NCBI RefSeq assembly: GCF_003352185.1
Contig: NZ_CP029608.1
Span: forward strand, 4,154,001-4,218,000
Source: Pseudomonas kribbensis
Lineage (GTDB): Bacteria > Pseudomonadota > Gammaproteobacteria > Pseudomonadales > Pseudomonadaceae
DNA length: 64,000 nt
Direction: 5' to 3'
Part shown: in pieces, positions 52,698 to 61,696 of the stretch
Numbering within the stretch: the stretch's first letter is position 1
How the letters are laid out: every line of letters begins with the position of its first letter
Program-made: the position numbers and the translations under genes
The notes under the pieces: model-generated
What the model was told of the DNA's origin: nothing
What the model saw: only the letters and a program-made list of their open reading frames with translations
The model's database searches: none

Positions 52698-54776
52698 CTA
52701 CTCGGTAATCTTCCCGAAGTTGCGATAGAACATGTCGTCTTCACGGCTATCGGTCATGGAGTGCAGCTGGAAGCTGCGGCTGAGTCTCGCACCACCGTCA
52801 CGGGTCAGCGGCGCCCAGACCAGGTTGGCCCGGCGCATGGTCGACATGCTCATCATCTCGTCGAACGGAATCGACAGATAAATGCCCTTGTCGAAGCTAC
52901 CTTCTCCGTATTCCGTACTGCCCGCCGTGGTGATGGTCGCCCACGCACCGAAGCGCACGCCGTTGGAAAACTCCCGGGAGATATCCAGCGTGCCGCCAAA
53001 GTCGCCGGCCAGATAACGCCCGACGCTGACCGCCGCCAGTGTTTCGTAAGGCAGATCCGTGTAACCAGTGATATGGCCGGTCAGCACCGAATAATCACGC
53101 AGGCCGAAACCCTGATCGAATTCACGCTGACGCACGTAATTCAGGTCCGCACCGATCGCCCAGCGCTCGCCGGTCGGACGGAACAGCACCTCGCCGCCGA
53201 CACCGGCGAACATCGACTCCAGATAACCGCCGTAGACCATGCCGTACAGATCCTTGTCCAGTTGCTCGGCGTGGCTGACCTGAAATAACGGCATCGTGGT
53301 GTCGGACGTGGTCAGGTACTGACGCAAGTCCGTGCGCACACGCGGCAAGCCGCTGGGTGCGTCGTATTTGAACTTGTCGAAGTTGTTCGTCAGGTTCTGG
53401 CTGAGCATGCCGCTCCACCAGGTGTTGCGGTTGAAGCGGAACTCCGCGTCCAGATCCGCACTGAATTGATAGAGCAAGCCATCCGGGCCACCGACGTTCT
53501 GCTTGAAGCCCAGGCCGGCGCCATAACTGAAGTGCTGCAGCGGCTGGGTGTAGAGCGTCTTCTCGTTGTGCGGCATCGCCGGGTTGACCTCGGTGGTGCG
53601 GTGCAACGTCTGCAGCGGTTCTTCGTTGTTGATCACTTCGCGGAAGGTCTGGCGCGGCACGCTGGTTTCTTCCAGCGGCAGGTCGTAGCGCTTGTTCACC
53701 AGGGTGAACCAGTCGATGTCGTCGTTGACGCTGTTGTCCAGCACCCGGCTCGCACGCCCCACCGCTTTGGAGGAATGGAAGTAGCGCTGCTGCTCACCGT
53801 ACACGATCAATTCGGAATCGCGCTGGGCAATGCGCTCGACCCGGTAGCCCGCATTCTGTTGCAGGCGTTGCGAAACATTGGCCCAGTCAACCTGATCCAT
53901 CGAGGTGCTCGGGGCCTTCGCCGGCAGCGGTTCCGGCGGTGGATCGAAGGTCTTGGCCGGCGCCTTGCGGCTGGCGAAATTGGTGTGGAAGGTGACGCCG
54001 AACATCGCCGTGTTGCCCCGCTCCCACGCGGCGCTCACGTCGAGGGAGTCCGTCACCTTGAACACCGCGCCAAGGTTGATCGGCGAGTCCTGCTTGATCA
54101 CGTTGTCCTTGGGTTCGTGTTTGTAATCGTTGCCTTCGTATTCGAGTTTCAGGCTCAGGCGATCCCAGGGCGTCTGGTAACTCACGCCGCCGAAGAACGA
54201 CGGCTGGCCGCGAAAGTACGAACCAGCGTTGACGTCACCGGTGCCTTTCAGGGACGGGCGCGTCTTGAAGCGATCATCGAGATAGCCGAACGGGTTGTCG
54301 ATGTCGCCGCGATTACCGATGTAGCCCCAGGCGATGCCGGCGCTGAAATCCAGGTTGTCGTAGCGCTTGTTGGCCACCAGGAATTCACTGGCGAACAAAC
54401 CCGTACCGCCGACGTCCCGGAAGCCCAGAGCGACGTCGGGCGCCCAATGGGTTTCCTCCCAGAGCCGGACTTTGACGTCGACCGCCTTGTCCTTATAGCT
54501 CTGGTTGCCGCTCATGGATTCCGGGCCGTACGGGCGGTTGGTGATGGCGGTGTAGCGAAACGAACCTTCGAGCCAGTCCAGCGGCTGCAACGAAACGCTG
54601 TAGCGGCTGTAGGGCTCGGTGCGGTTGGCGTTGACGCTCAACTCGCCGGCCGGGGACATGCGCGCGGTGGGCGTCTGCAATAGACCGGTGCCACCGAAAT
54701 CGCCCTGGGTAATACGCGGCTCGGCATGGACCAGGCCGCACGGCAATAACAACACAGCTGCAAAACGCAAATTCAA
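52698..54776 (-). CDS. GfcD/YjbH-family outer-membrane protein
   Basis: A 692-residue exported protein (signal peptide …GLVHA|EPR). GDFGGTGLLQTPTARMSPAGEL at the N terminus and a long beta-barrel-like body with PFGYLDDRF and VGRYLAGDFGG are the YjbH/GfcD pattern; these proteins act in export of exopolysaccharide. It starts with TTG, the stop of the gfcC-like gene overlapping it (TTGA), so translation is coupled. A GAGG site precedes it. Last gene of the operon. Confidence 0.82.
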   Translation of the reverse strand: MNLRFAAVLLLPCGLVHAEPRITQGDFGGTGLLQTPTARMSPAGELSVNANRTEPYSRYSVSLQPLDWLEGSFRYTAITNRPYGPESMSGNQSYKDKAVDVKVRLWEETHWAPDVALGFRDVGGTGLFASEFLVANKRYDNLDFSAGIAWGYIGNRGDIDNPFGYLDDRFKTRPSLKGTGDVNAGSYFRGQPSFFGGVSYQTPWDRLSLKLEYEGNDYKHEPKDNVIKQDSPINLGAVFKVTDSLDVSAAWERGNTAMFGVTFHTNFASRKAPAKTFDPPPEPLPAKAPSTSMDQVDWANVSQRLQQNAGYRVERIAQRDSELIVYGEQQRYFHSSKAVGRASRVLDNSVNDDIDWFTLVNKRYDLPLEETSVPRQTFREVINNEEPLQTLHRTTEVNPAMPHNEKTLYTQPLQHFSYGAGLGFKQNVGGPDGLLYQFSADLDAEFRFNRNTWWSGMLSQNLTNNFDKFKYDAPSGLPRVRTDLRQYLTTSDTTMPLFQVSHAEQLDKDLYGMVYGGYLESMFAGVGGEVLFRPTGERWAIGADLNYVRQREFDQGFGLRDYSVLTGHITGYTDLPYETLAAVSVGRYLAGDFGGTLDISREFSNGVRFGAWATITTAGSTEYGEGSFDKGIYLSIPFDEMMSMSTMRRANLVWAPLTRDGGARLSRSFQLHSMTDSREDDMFYRNFGKITE

Positions 54777-55537
54777 CGAACCACCTCAGCCAACTGCGTG
54801 GCAATAAATTCGGCCAACTGCTGATTCAGCTCAGGGATAGGCGGATCCAGATCATCGTTTTTCAACGGCACCAGAATCTTGCTGCCGGCAACGGGAAACT
54901 GCCCGCTCTCACGATTCCAGTGAGCAATGCCAACGCGCCGCGAAACCCCGTTGGGCTGGATCAGCCACAGGTAATCGGCGTCGGCATCGTCCTCCAGCAG
55001 CACGCAACTGCTGAGGTATTCACGGGCCTCGAGCAACGGTTGATAAGGCAGCCGGCAGGTCCCGGCGACGGCGCCGAGCACTTCCACTTCGTCGACCCGC
55101 TGCGGGTAGATCAGGCGATCGCCATCGTCCAGACGAATGTTGCGGGCGAAGCCGACTTCCAGCGCCACCGGGTCCAGGTCCGCGATCTGGCGCCCGGTGA
55201 CCGGCATCTGCCGCACGTCCTCGGCCATGCGCACCGCCAGGGCTTTGCGGCTCGGTCGGTCGAACAGATCGGCCATGCGCTGCAACACGTCCAGATCGAA
55301 CAGCACGCCGACCTTGAGCCGGGTCTGCTCCTCCAGCAATGACTGACGCAGCAGCACACCGGCCAGCCAGTAACCCTCGGCGTTAGGCACAGCCTCGCTG
55401 ATCACATCGGTCAAACGGCCGCCCGGCGGCAACGCTACCGGCCCGGGGTTGGCCACATCGCCGCTGACCGTGACCGCCGCCTGACTTGCGCCGGCAAGCA
55501 ACATCAAACCCGCCGACAGAACCCTCAAGCGCTTCAT
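54773..55537 (-). CDS. GfcC/YjbG-family periplasmic protein
   Basis: A 254-residue exported protein (signal peptide …GASQA|AVT). VSGDVANPGPVALPPGGRLTDVI and MPVTGRQIADLDPVALEVGFARN in broken form fit the GfcC capsule-biosynthesis family, built of ubiquitin-like folds related to the SLBB domains of Wza. The ATG overlaps the gfcB-like stop by 4 bp. It is thought to assist the outer-membrane export pore. Confidence 0.82.
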   Translation of the reverse strand: MKRLRVLSAGLMLLAGASQAAVTVSGDVANPGPVALPPGGRLTDVISEAVPNAEGYWLAGVLLRQSLLEEQTRLKVGVLFDLDVLQRMADLFDRPSRKALAVRMAEDVRQMPVTGRQIADLDPVALEVGFARNIRLDDGDRLIYPQRVDEVEVLGAVAGTCRLPYQPLLEAREYLSSCVLLEDDADADYLWLIQPNGVSRRVGIAHWNRESGQFPVAGSKILVPLKNDDLDPPIPELNQQLAEFIATQLAEVVR

Positions 55538-56199
55538 GGCAGATGCCTGCGATCAGGGGTCAGTTGCACGATCTTCACTCGCAGTTGCGAGGTCAGTTGC
55601 TGCTCGCTCTGCACAATGAAACCGTCCACCGGATCCACCCAATAACGGTTGGTCGCCCGCAGGCCGATGGCCGGGACGTCGATACGTTCATCGACACGCA
55701 GCACGGCGTATTCCTTGTTCAGAATCTTCAGGGTTTCCACGGATTTGCGGGTGAAGCGGCTGTTGACGATCAGCCCGACTTCCTGGCCCTTGTAGAGATC
55801 GATCCAGCGCTGGCTGGTCTGGCCATCGGTAACGTGTTGCAGACCGCGTTTGAACGGCGAGGCATCGGACAGCCGCGTGCCGTCCAGATCACCCTCCGCG
55901 CCCAAGCCGATGCTGCGCACCGCGAGACCGTCGCGCAGCAGCAGGACCTGCTTGCCGGACGCCACCCAGAACTGCAGGTCATCGCGCTTGCGCACCAGCG
56001 CCAGCACACCGGAACCGGACGGCGTGGTGAGTTTGAGTTGCGGATAATTGACCTCGGCCACCTGGGCCGGCGTCACGTCGATATCATCCGGGCCGACCAC
56101 CGCCGACTTGAGGTTGGTCACCGACGCAACCATCAGCGGATTACAGCCACCCAGCAACAAGGCCGCCATCAGGCAGACGCCAACATTCAAGGTTTTCAA
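55534..56199 (-). CDS. GfcB/YjbF-family lipoprotein
   Basis: A 221-residue outer-membrane lipoprotein. Lipobox LLGGC (Cys19) and the mature-region patterns KLTTPSGSGVLALVRKRDDLQFW and RYWVDPVDGFIVQSEQQL fit YjbF/GfcB. The gene overlaps the next by 4 bp and begins 12 bp after the wza-like gene. It belongs to the export side of the polysaccharide machinery. Confidence 0.82.
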   Translation of the reverse strand: MKTLNVGVCLMAALLLGGCNPLMVASVTNLKSAVVGPDDIDVTPAQVAEVNYPQLKLTTPSGSGVLALVRKRDDLQFWVASGKQVLLLRDGLAVRSIGLGAEGDLDGTRLSDASPFKRGLQHVTDGQTSQRWIDLYKGQEVGLIVNSRFTRKSVETLKILNKEYAVLRVDERIDVPAIGLRATNRYWVDPVDGFIVQSEQQLTSQLRVKIVQLTPDRRHLP

Positions 56200-56211
56200 A
56201 GTCGGCGGGCC

Positions 56212-57327
56212 TTATTTGCTGTTGTTGGTGAATTCGCTCCAGTTCTTCGCAGCGGAAGCGCCGGTGCCGACAATCGATGCCGACGGCACCAACTGGCTGA
56301 TCAGACGGTTCCAGCGAGTCACGTTGGCAGGCCCTACATAAACAACGTCCTGGGGGCGCACTTCGAAGTGCGTGGCGAGGACCATGGCGGTGGGCGATTC
56401 GGCTTCCAGTTGATAGATTTTTGCCGGTTCGACATCGAGGTTTTCCACCCCGCGAATGACGTACACGGCATTGCCGTTGGCGGTGGTCTGGCTCAGGCCG
56501 CCGACCGAGCCGAGCACGTCGGACAGGTTCATGGTCGCCGTCTTGAAGCTCAGGGCGCGCGGCTGGTTGACCTCGCCCATCACGTAGATGCGCTTGTTGT
56601 CGTTGTACGGCAGGTACAGTTTGTCGCCACCCTGGAGGTAGACGTTCTGCAACTCGGAATCCTGTTGATTGAGGGTATCCAGATTCAGCGGATAGACCCG
56701 CCCGTTGCGCGTCAGCAACAAGCCGGACAGGTCGGCATTGTTGGTGTCGATCCCCGCCGAACCGAGGGCTTCGACCACGCTCAGCGGGTTGGTGGAAATC
56801 GCTTGCGGGCCAGCCTTGGCGACCGCACCGGTGACCACGACTTTCTGGCTGGCGAAACGCAACACGGCCACGTCCACTTGCGGCTCGGCGATGAACGCCG
56901 ACAGCCGTTGTTCGATGTCGTCGCGCAGTTGCTGGATGGTCCGGCCGGCGGCCTGGACTTCCTTGATGTACGGGTAATACAGCGTGCCGTCGGAGCGCAC
57001 CAGACGGCCGTTGGCGTCGATCTGCTGCTGCGCACCCGACGGCGCGGTCAGCTCGGGGTGATCCCACACAGTGATGTACAGCACGTCGTTGTTGCCGATG
57101 CGGTACTCGGCCGGCGTCGCCAGCAATTCCGTGGGCACTGACTCACGCTTCTGCGTGGCGCGGTTCATGGAGATCAGCTTGGGGGTGATCGGAATCAACT
57201 CGACCCGGCTGCTTTCACTGGCGCCCTGGCGGGTAATGCCAAAGGTGCTCAGGTGTTGACCGGGGGAAAACATGCAACCTTGCAGAGCGAGACTTGCCAG
57301 CATTAAAAGAGAAAAACTACGAGTCAT
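56212..57327 (-). CDS. Polysaccharide export lipoprotein, Wza/GfcE family
   Basis: A 371-residue outer-membrane protein. Lipobox ALQGC (Cys18), a PES export domain (EYRIGNNDVLYITVWDHPEL…VRSDGTLYYPYIKEV) and SLBB domains (VVVTGAVAKAGPQAI, IYVMGEVNQPRAL), then a C-terminal amphipathic helix (…NRLISQLVPS) that forms the outer-membrane pore in Wza. Its usual partner, a Wzc-type co-polymerase, is not seen here. A hairpin separates it from the gfcA-like gene. Confidence 0.9.
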   Translation of the reverse strand: MTRSFSLLMLASLALQGCMFSPGQHLSTFGITRQGASESSRVELIPITPKLISMNRATQKRESVPTELLATPAEYRIGNNDVLYITVWDHPELTAPSGAQQQIDANGRLVRSDGTLYYPYIKEVQAAGRTIQQLRDDIEQRLSAFIAEPQVDVAVLRFASQKVVVTGAVAKAGPQAISTNPLSVVEALGSAGIDTNNADLSGLLLTRNGRVYPLNLDTLNQQDSELQNVYLQGGDKLYLPYNDNKRIYVMGEVNQPRALSFKTATMNLSDVLGSVGGLSQTTANGNAVYVIRGVENLDVEPAKIYQLEAESPTAMVLATHFEVRPQDVVYVGPANVTRWNRLISQLVPSASIVGTGASAAKNWSEFTNNSK

Positions 57328-57365
57328 AATGGCACTACGCTATTCAAGGGCGAATCCAAAACAAA

Positions 57366-57389
57366 GTCACCCGACTTTCGTCGGGCGAC
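57366..57389 (-). terminator. Attenuator-like hairpin between gfcA-like and wza-like genes
   Basis: On the minus strand GTCGCCCGAC-GAAA-GTCGGGTGAC folds into a 10-bp stem with one G-U pair, followed by TTTGTTTT. Lying between two genes of one operon, it may act as a partial terminator that lets the first gene be expressed more than the rest. Confidence 0.65.
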
Positions 57390-57416
57390 CTTGTACTGCA
57401 CCAACAGTTACTTCAG

Positions 57417-57653
57417 TTAGTTGTGCGTGCCGGTTGTACCCGTGGTACCGGTGGTACCCGTTGTACCGCCGTTGGCACTTCCACCACTGTTGGACGCCGC
57501 TACGGCACTGGCAACCATTGCAGTACTGGCAGCAGGCGCTGTAGAAGCCGCGACACTGCCCGATACATTGGTTACCGCTGTAAGCGGCGCTTCAGCTGCG
57601 GATGCCCAGTTGCTCAACATCGTCAACAAGGCAATCGCCATCACTTTTTTCAT
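57417..57653 (-). CDS. GfcA/YjbE-like small exported protein
   Basis: A 78-residue protein: signal peptide (MKKVMAIALLTMLSNWASA) and a mature part of only Ala, Ser, Thr, Val, Gly and Asn ending in a Gly-Thr-Thr tandem repeat. Size, composition and place at the head of a wza-gfcB-gfcC-gfcD-like operon match YjbE/GfcA of E. coli. GAAAGGAG precedes the ATG. Its function is unknown in all species. Confidence 0.75.
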   Translation of the reverse strand: MKKVMAIALLTMLSNWASAAEAPLTAVTNVSGSVAASTAPAASTAMVASAVAASNSGGSANGGTTGTTGTTGTTGTHN

Positions 57654-57881
57654 ATCAACTCCTTTCTAACATTGCACCGTTACATCAGGTGTTTCGTTAG
57701 AGGTGGTAGAGTTCAAGTCGCAAAAAGCGCGAACAAGATCCGTTGTTCTTTCACAGTCCTACGCAACTGATAAAAGTCGAACGGCAGGTTTATATCTACG
57801 GACTTGCAAAAGGCATTGCCAGTGTAATTTCCCGACGATATCTAACAACCTGACCGAAAATAACATTGGACTAAAAGGCCA

Positions 57882-58898
57882 TCATTCCAGATAGCCGTTA
57901 GGATGATTCGACTGCCAGCGCCAGGTATCGGTAACCATGTCCTGCAAGTTGCGTGTGGCTTTCCAGCCCAGTTCTTTTTCCGCTTTGGAAGCGTCGGCCC
58001 AACTCTCGGCAATATCGCCCGAACGCCGTGGCATCACCCGAAACGGCACTGGCTTGCCGCACGCCTGTTCGAAGGCTCGCAGCACTTGCATCACGCTGTA
58101 ACCGTCGCCGGTGCCGAGGTTCCAGGTATGAATACCGGTGCGCCCGTCGATGGCCTGCAAGGCCTTCAGGTGCCCGTCCGCCAGATCGACGACGTGGATG
58201 TAATCGCGCACGCCGGTGCCGTCTGCCGTGGGGTAGTCGTCGCCGAAGACCGACAACTCCTGGAGGCTGCCGACCGCTACCTGGCTGATGTACGGCAGCA
58301 GGTTATTGGGGATGCCGCTCGGGTCTTCGCCCATGTGGCCGCTGTCATGGGCGCCGATCGGGTTGAAGTAACGCAGCAGCGCGATGCTCCAGCGCGGCTC
58401 GGCCTGGCTCAGGTCACGCAGCACGTTTTCGACGATCAGCTTGGATTGGCCGTAGGGATTGGTCGGAATGCCGGTAGGAAAATCCTCGCGGATCGGCATC
58501 TGCTCAGGCTCGCCGTAAACAGTGGCCGAAGAACTGAACACCAGCCGGAAGACCCCCGCCGCCGCCATCGCCTGGCACAGCGTGATGCTGCCGCTGACGT
58601 TGGTTTCGTAATACTCGAGCGGCTTGCGCACGCTCTCGCCGACCGCTTTAAGCCCGGCAAAATGCAGGACGGCGTCAATTGAATGCTGCTGGAATATCCG
58701 GTCCAGCAACGCCCGGTCGCACACATCGCCGCGAATCATCAGTGCACTTTTGCCGCAAATGCCTTCCACGGCGTGGAGTGCCGCGTCGCTGCTGTTGCAA
58801 AGATTATCCAGAACGACAACTTCATAACCTGCTTCAAGCAATGCGAGTGTGGTGTGCGAGCCGATATACCCGGCGCCACCCGTTACCAGAATCTTCAT
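57882..58898 (-). CDS. galE: UDP-glucose 4-epimerase GalE
   Basis: A 338-residue short-chain dehydrogenase that interconverts UDP-glucose and UDP-galactose. NAD-binding GGAGYIGSHT lies near the N terminus, and SSATVYGEP with NPYGQSK supplies the catalytic Ser and Tyr-x3-Lys. The ATG at 58898 gives the family N terminus MKILVTGGAGYIG with a GGA 8 nt upstream; an ATG four codons earlier lacks a ribosome site. It supplies galactose units for the locus. Confidence 0.9.
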   Translation of the reverse strand: MKILVTGGAGYIGSHTTLALLEAGYEVVVLDNLCNSSDAALHAVEGICGKSALMIRGDVCDRALLDRIFQQHSIDAVLHFAGLKAVGESVRKPLEYYETNVSGSITLCQAMAAAGVFRLVFSSSATVYGEPEQMPIREDFPTGIPTNPYGQSKLIVENVLRDLSQAEPRWSIALLRYFNPIGAHDSGHMGEDPSGIPNNLLPYISQVAVGSLQELSVFGDDYPTADGTGVRDYIHVVDLADGHLKALQAIDGRTGIHTWNLGTGDGYSVMQVLRAFEQACGKPVPFRVMPRRSGDIAESWADASKAEKELGWKATRNLQDMVTDTWRWQSNHPNGYLE

Positions 58899-59279
58899 AG
58901 CGCGGTCCATAGTGGGAAAAGTGCCAACTAGCGTGTCAAGCCCAACTTGTTTAATGTGTGTCTTGCTTCACACAAACAGGGCGACAACAACCCAAAACAA
59001 AAACAGTTCCATCGCTGGCCAAAAATATTTTTAAAGGCCAAACTGTATTGCCCGGTACTTATTAGCACTCCCGCACTTTCACCACTATCAACAGATACCG
59101 ACTAAAAATAACTGTTATTTATCAAGCCGACATCTAATAACATTACCCCCTTTTACACTAAGCTAACGTTGTCACTCATAACCTGACTCAGGTATTAAAG
59201 TACAGCTTCATCAACTTGCAACTTTTCCTTATTGCAATGTAACCGATGGCTGTATGCCATGAATGTCCAGGAAACTTCT
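58899..59279. other. AT-rich divergent promoter region of galE and galU
   Basis: About 380 bp with no gene seen. AT-rich throughout, with TAATAACATTACCCCCTTTTACAC around 59130-59155. Both flanking genes read away from it, so their promoters lie here. No clear operator was found. Confidence 0.6.
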
Positions 59280-60113
59280 ATGATTCGTAAATGTTTGTTC
59301 CCCGCTGCCGGCTACGGCACGCGTTTCTTGCCGGCCACCAAAGCCATGCCAAAAGAGATGCTGCCGATCGTCAACAAGCCGTTGATCGAATACGCCGTTG
59401 AAGAAGCGCGGGACGCCGGCCTGCAGCACATGGCGATCGTCACCGGTCGGGGCAAGCGTGCACTGGAAGACCACTTCGACATCAGCTACGAACTCGAACA
59501 CCAGATTCGCGGCACCGAAAAAGAGAAGTTCCTGGCCGGCACTCGCGAGCTGATCGATACCTGCACCTTCTCCTACACCCGTCAGGTGGAAATGAAAGGC
59601 CTGGGCCACGCGATCCTCAGCGGTCGCCCATTGATCGGCGACGAGCCCTTCGCCGTGGTCCTGGCCGACGACCTGTGCCTGAACCTGGAAGGTGACGGCG
59701 TGCTCACCCAGATGATCGAGCTCTACAAGAAATTCCGCTGCTCGATCGTGGCCATCCAGGAAGTCCCCCGGGACCAGACCCACAAGTACGGCGTGATCGC
59801 CGGCGAGGCGATTTCCGAGGGCATCTACCGGGTCAATCACATGGTGGAAAAACCCGCGCCGCAGGACGCTCCGTCGAACCTGGCGATCATCGGCCGCTAC
59901 ATCCTGACGCCCGATATCTTCGACCTGATCGCCGACACCGAGCCCGGCAAGGGTGGCGAAATCCAGATCACCGACGCCCTGATGAAACAGGCGCAGAACG
60001 GTTGCGTGCTGGCCTACAAGTTCAAGGGTCTGCGCTTCGACTGCGGTGACGCCGAGGGTTACCTGCAGGCGACCAACTTCTGCTACGACAACGTCTACCT
60101 CAAGGGCCGCTGA
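59280..60113 (+). CDS. galU: UTP-glucose-1-phosphate uridylyltransferase GalU
   Basis: A 277-residue nucleotidyltransferase making UDP-glucose from UTP and glucose-1-phosphate. The N terminus KCLFPAAGYGTRFLPATKAMPKEML in broken form is the conserved nucleotide-binding loop; VEKPAP and KGGEIQITDAL are the sugar and metal sites. The ATG at 59280 follows AGGAAA; a 16-residue extension upstream is unlikely. It provides the donor for the wcaJ-like transferase and GalE. Confidence 0.93.
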   Translation: MIRKCLFPAAGYGTRFLPATKAMPKEMLPIVNKPLIEYAVEEARDAGLQHMAIVTGRGKRALEDHFDISYELEHQIRGTEKEKFLAGTRELIDTCTFSYTRQVEMKGLGHAILSGRPLIGDEPFAVVLADDLCLNLEGDGVLTQMIELYKKFRCSIVAIQEVPRDQTHKYGVIAGEAISEGIYRVNHMVEKPAPQDAPSNLAIIGRYILTPDIFDLIADTEPGKGGEIQITDALMKQAQNGCVLAYKFKGLRFDCGDAEGYLQATNFCYDNVYLKGR

Positions 60114-60144
60114 AAGGCGCCCGCGCATCTCCGACGAGGCAACC

Positions 60145-60555
60145 ATGAACATTGCACAACATTCGACAGACATTGAACGGGAGGTGGACAACCTCGGGGT
60201 GATGAGCTGGTTGTCTCGTCATCAGCCGTTGCCCAGCGCCAACGAATCCTGGCTCGGGACCATCCTGCTGGTGGAGCGGATCGGCATGTTTCCATCGTCC
60301 GGAGACATCCGCCGGCCGCTGCGCGATCCCTATCCCCTGCTCGCTCATCTGAAACGGATCTACGGCGAGCAGGCGCTGGAGGTCGATGACCGCGACGGCC
60401 TGAAGGTGATTCTCGGCGACTGGCGATTCCGCGTGCGCCTCTGCTGCAACGAGCCGGCGATCATCATCAATGTGGAGACCCGTTGCGTGACGCAGTTGAT
60501 GCCGCAGAAGACCGCAGAGCTTCTGGGTCACGTCGACACCTTCGACAAGGGTTGA
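60145..60555 (+). CDS. Stand-alone phosphomannomutase/phosphoglucomutase C-terminal-like domain
   Basis: A 136-residue protein starting behind GACGAGG, 31 bp after galU. Residues about 46-128 read like the end of AlgC/PMM enzymes: FPSSGDIRRPL (FPAxPEI-like), DDRDGLKV (DGvRV), then FRVRLCCNEPAIIINVET in place of the phosphate-binding R-x-S-N-T-E-P-x-L segment. The catalytic serine and metal domains are absent, and the Thr of the loop is missing, so it cannot be a mutase by itself. A binding or regulatory subunit is possible. Confidence 0.6.
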   Translation: MNIAQHSTDIEREVDNLGVMSWLSRHQPLPSANESWLGTILLVERIGMFPSSGDIRRPLRDPYPLLAHLKRIYGEQALEVDDRDGLKVILGDWRFRVRLCCNEPAIIINVETRCVTQLMPQKTAELLGHVDTFDKG

Positions 60556-60559
60556 GTTC

Positions 60560-61696
60560 TTATTCCGAGGCGGCGCCGCAGGAAGTCCCGTGGTTGCCGC
60601 CGACGATCATCCGATAGAAGTAATCGGCAATCACCTTCCCTCCTGTGGCCGACAGCGGATGTATCTTGTCCGGGCCGATCATCGCCGCCGCATAACGTTT
60701 GACGTCCGTACCGAACGCGCATTGCAGATTGGCGAAACCCAGATGCTGCTCGCGAGCCCAGGGCTCCAGAACCTGCGCGTAGGCCGACATCGGATAGGCG
60801 CTGGAACGCGTGGTGTCCTGGCGCATGATCAGGTTGACGCTCGCTGCCGGCTGAATCTCGCGGATCATCCCGACCAGCCCCTGAACATTCTTCAGGTACT
60901 GCTCGGGCTTCACGCCGAAACCCTGATCGTTACCGCCGAGCATGATCAGGTAGATATCCGCAGGGATCTTCGACACCACCGTTTTCCACTGGGTCTGCCA
61001 TTGACCATCGGCATGATAGAAATCGCCGGATGCCGCACCCGACGCCGCCAGTTTCGACACCCGCAAACCGGCCTGCTCGTTGCTCATCCATAGACCGAAC
61101 AGGGTTGGCGCGCCTTTCACCACTTCCAGCCTGAATGACCAATCCGTCGCGGCGGATGTACCCGGTAACGGGACTTCCTGAACGCCCGCACCGGAGAGAT
61201 TCAGCGGCTGCCAGTCCGCCGAAGGCGACCAGCGATAGCGCAGTTCACTGGATTCGCCGTTGCCCAGATAAAGCAACTTTGCCTGGGTGACGGCGGTGTT
61301 TATCGCTTCGCTCGGATGCGCATCGACCTGCAGCCATGCACCGGGACTTCCGGTCACGGTACGGCTGTCAGGACTGGCCACGCCGAGGTTCGACACCTTC
61401 CAGTCGCCGCCGAAGTATTTCTCGCTGCTGCGGGTGTACTTGAAATGGCTGCCGCCCAGCGCCGCACCGTGGTTGAAACCGACATAACCGGGGCCGGCAA
61501 AACCGACCTCGCCGACCAGCCGCTGCACCAGTTTATTCAGATAGAAATCCTGCCCGGCGCTGTAACTGTCGCCGATCACCGAGACCGACAACACCTTCCC
61601 GGCCTTGCCTTCGCGCCACTGGGCAAACCGCTCGCGAGCGTCGCCGACTTCGACCACCGAGGCCGCGACCGGCGCTGCGTCATCCACTGCAACCAT
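60560..61696 (-). CDS. SGNH/GDSL-family hydrolase
   Basis: A 378-residue hydrolase. Block I SVIGDSYSAGQD (catalytic Ser), block III IMLGGNDQG and block V DKIHPL (Asp and His) are intact. Such enzymes remove or transfer acyl groups on polysaccharides. The ATG overlaps the acyltransferase stop by 1 bp (TGATG). No signal peptide is visible, unusual for a polysaccharide-modifying SGNH protein, so it may act in the cytoplasm or with the acyltransferase. Confidence 0.8.
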   Translation of the reverse strand: MVAVDDAAPVAASVVEVGDARERFAQWREGKAGKVLSVSVIGDSYSAGQDFYLNKLVQRLVGEVGFAGPGYVGFNHGAALGGSHFKYTRSSEKYFGGDWKVSNLGVASPDSRTVTGSPGAWLQVDAHPSEAINTAVTQAKLLYLGNGESSELRYRWSPSADWQPLNLSGAGVQEVPLPGTSAATDWSFRLEVVKGAPTLFGLWMSNEQAGLRVSKLAASGAASGDFYHADGQWQTQWKTVVSKIPADIYLIMLGGNDQGFGVKPEQYLKNVQGLVGMIREIQPAASVNLIMRQDTTRSSAYPMSAYAQVLEPWAREQHLGFANLQCAFGTDVKRYAAAMIGPDKIHPLSATGGKVIADYFYRMIVGGNHGTSCGAASE

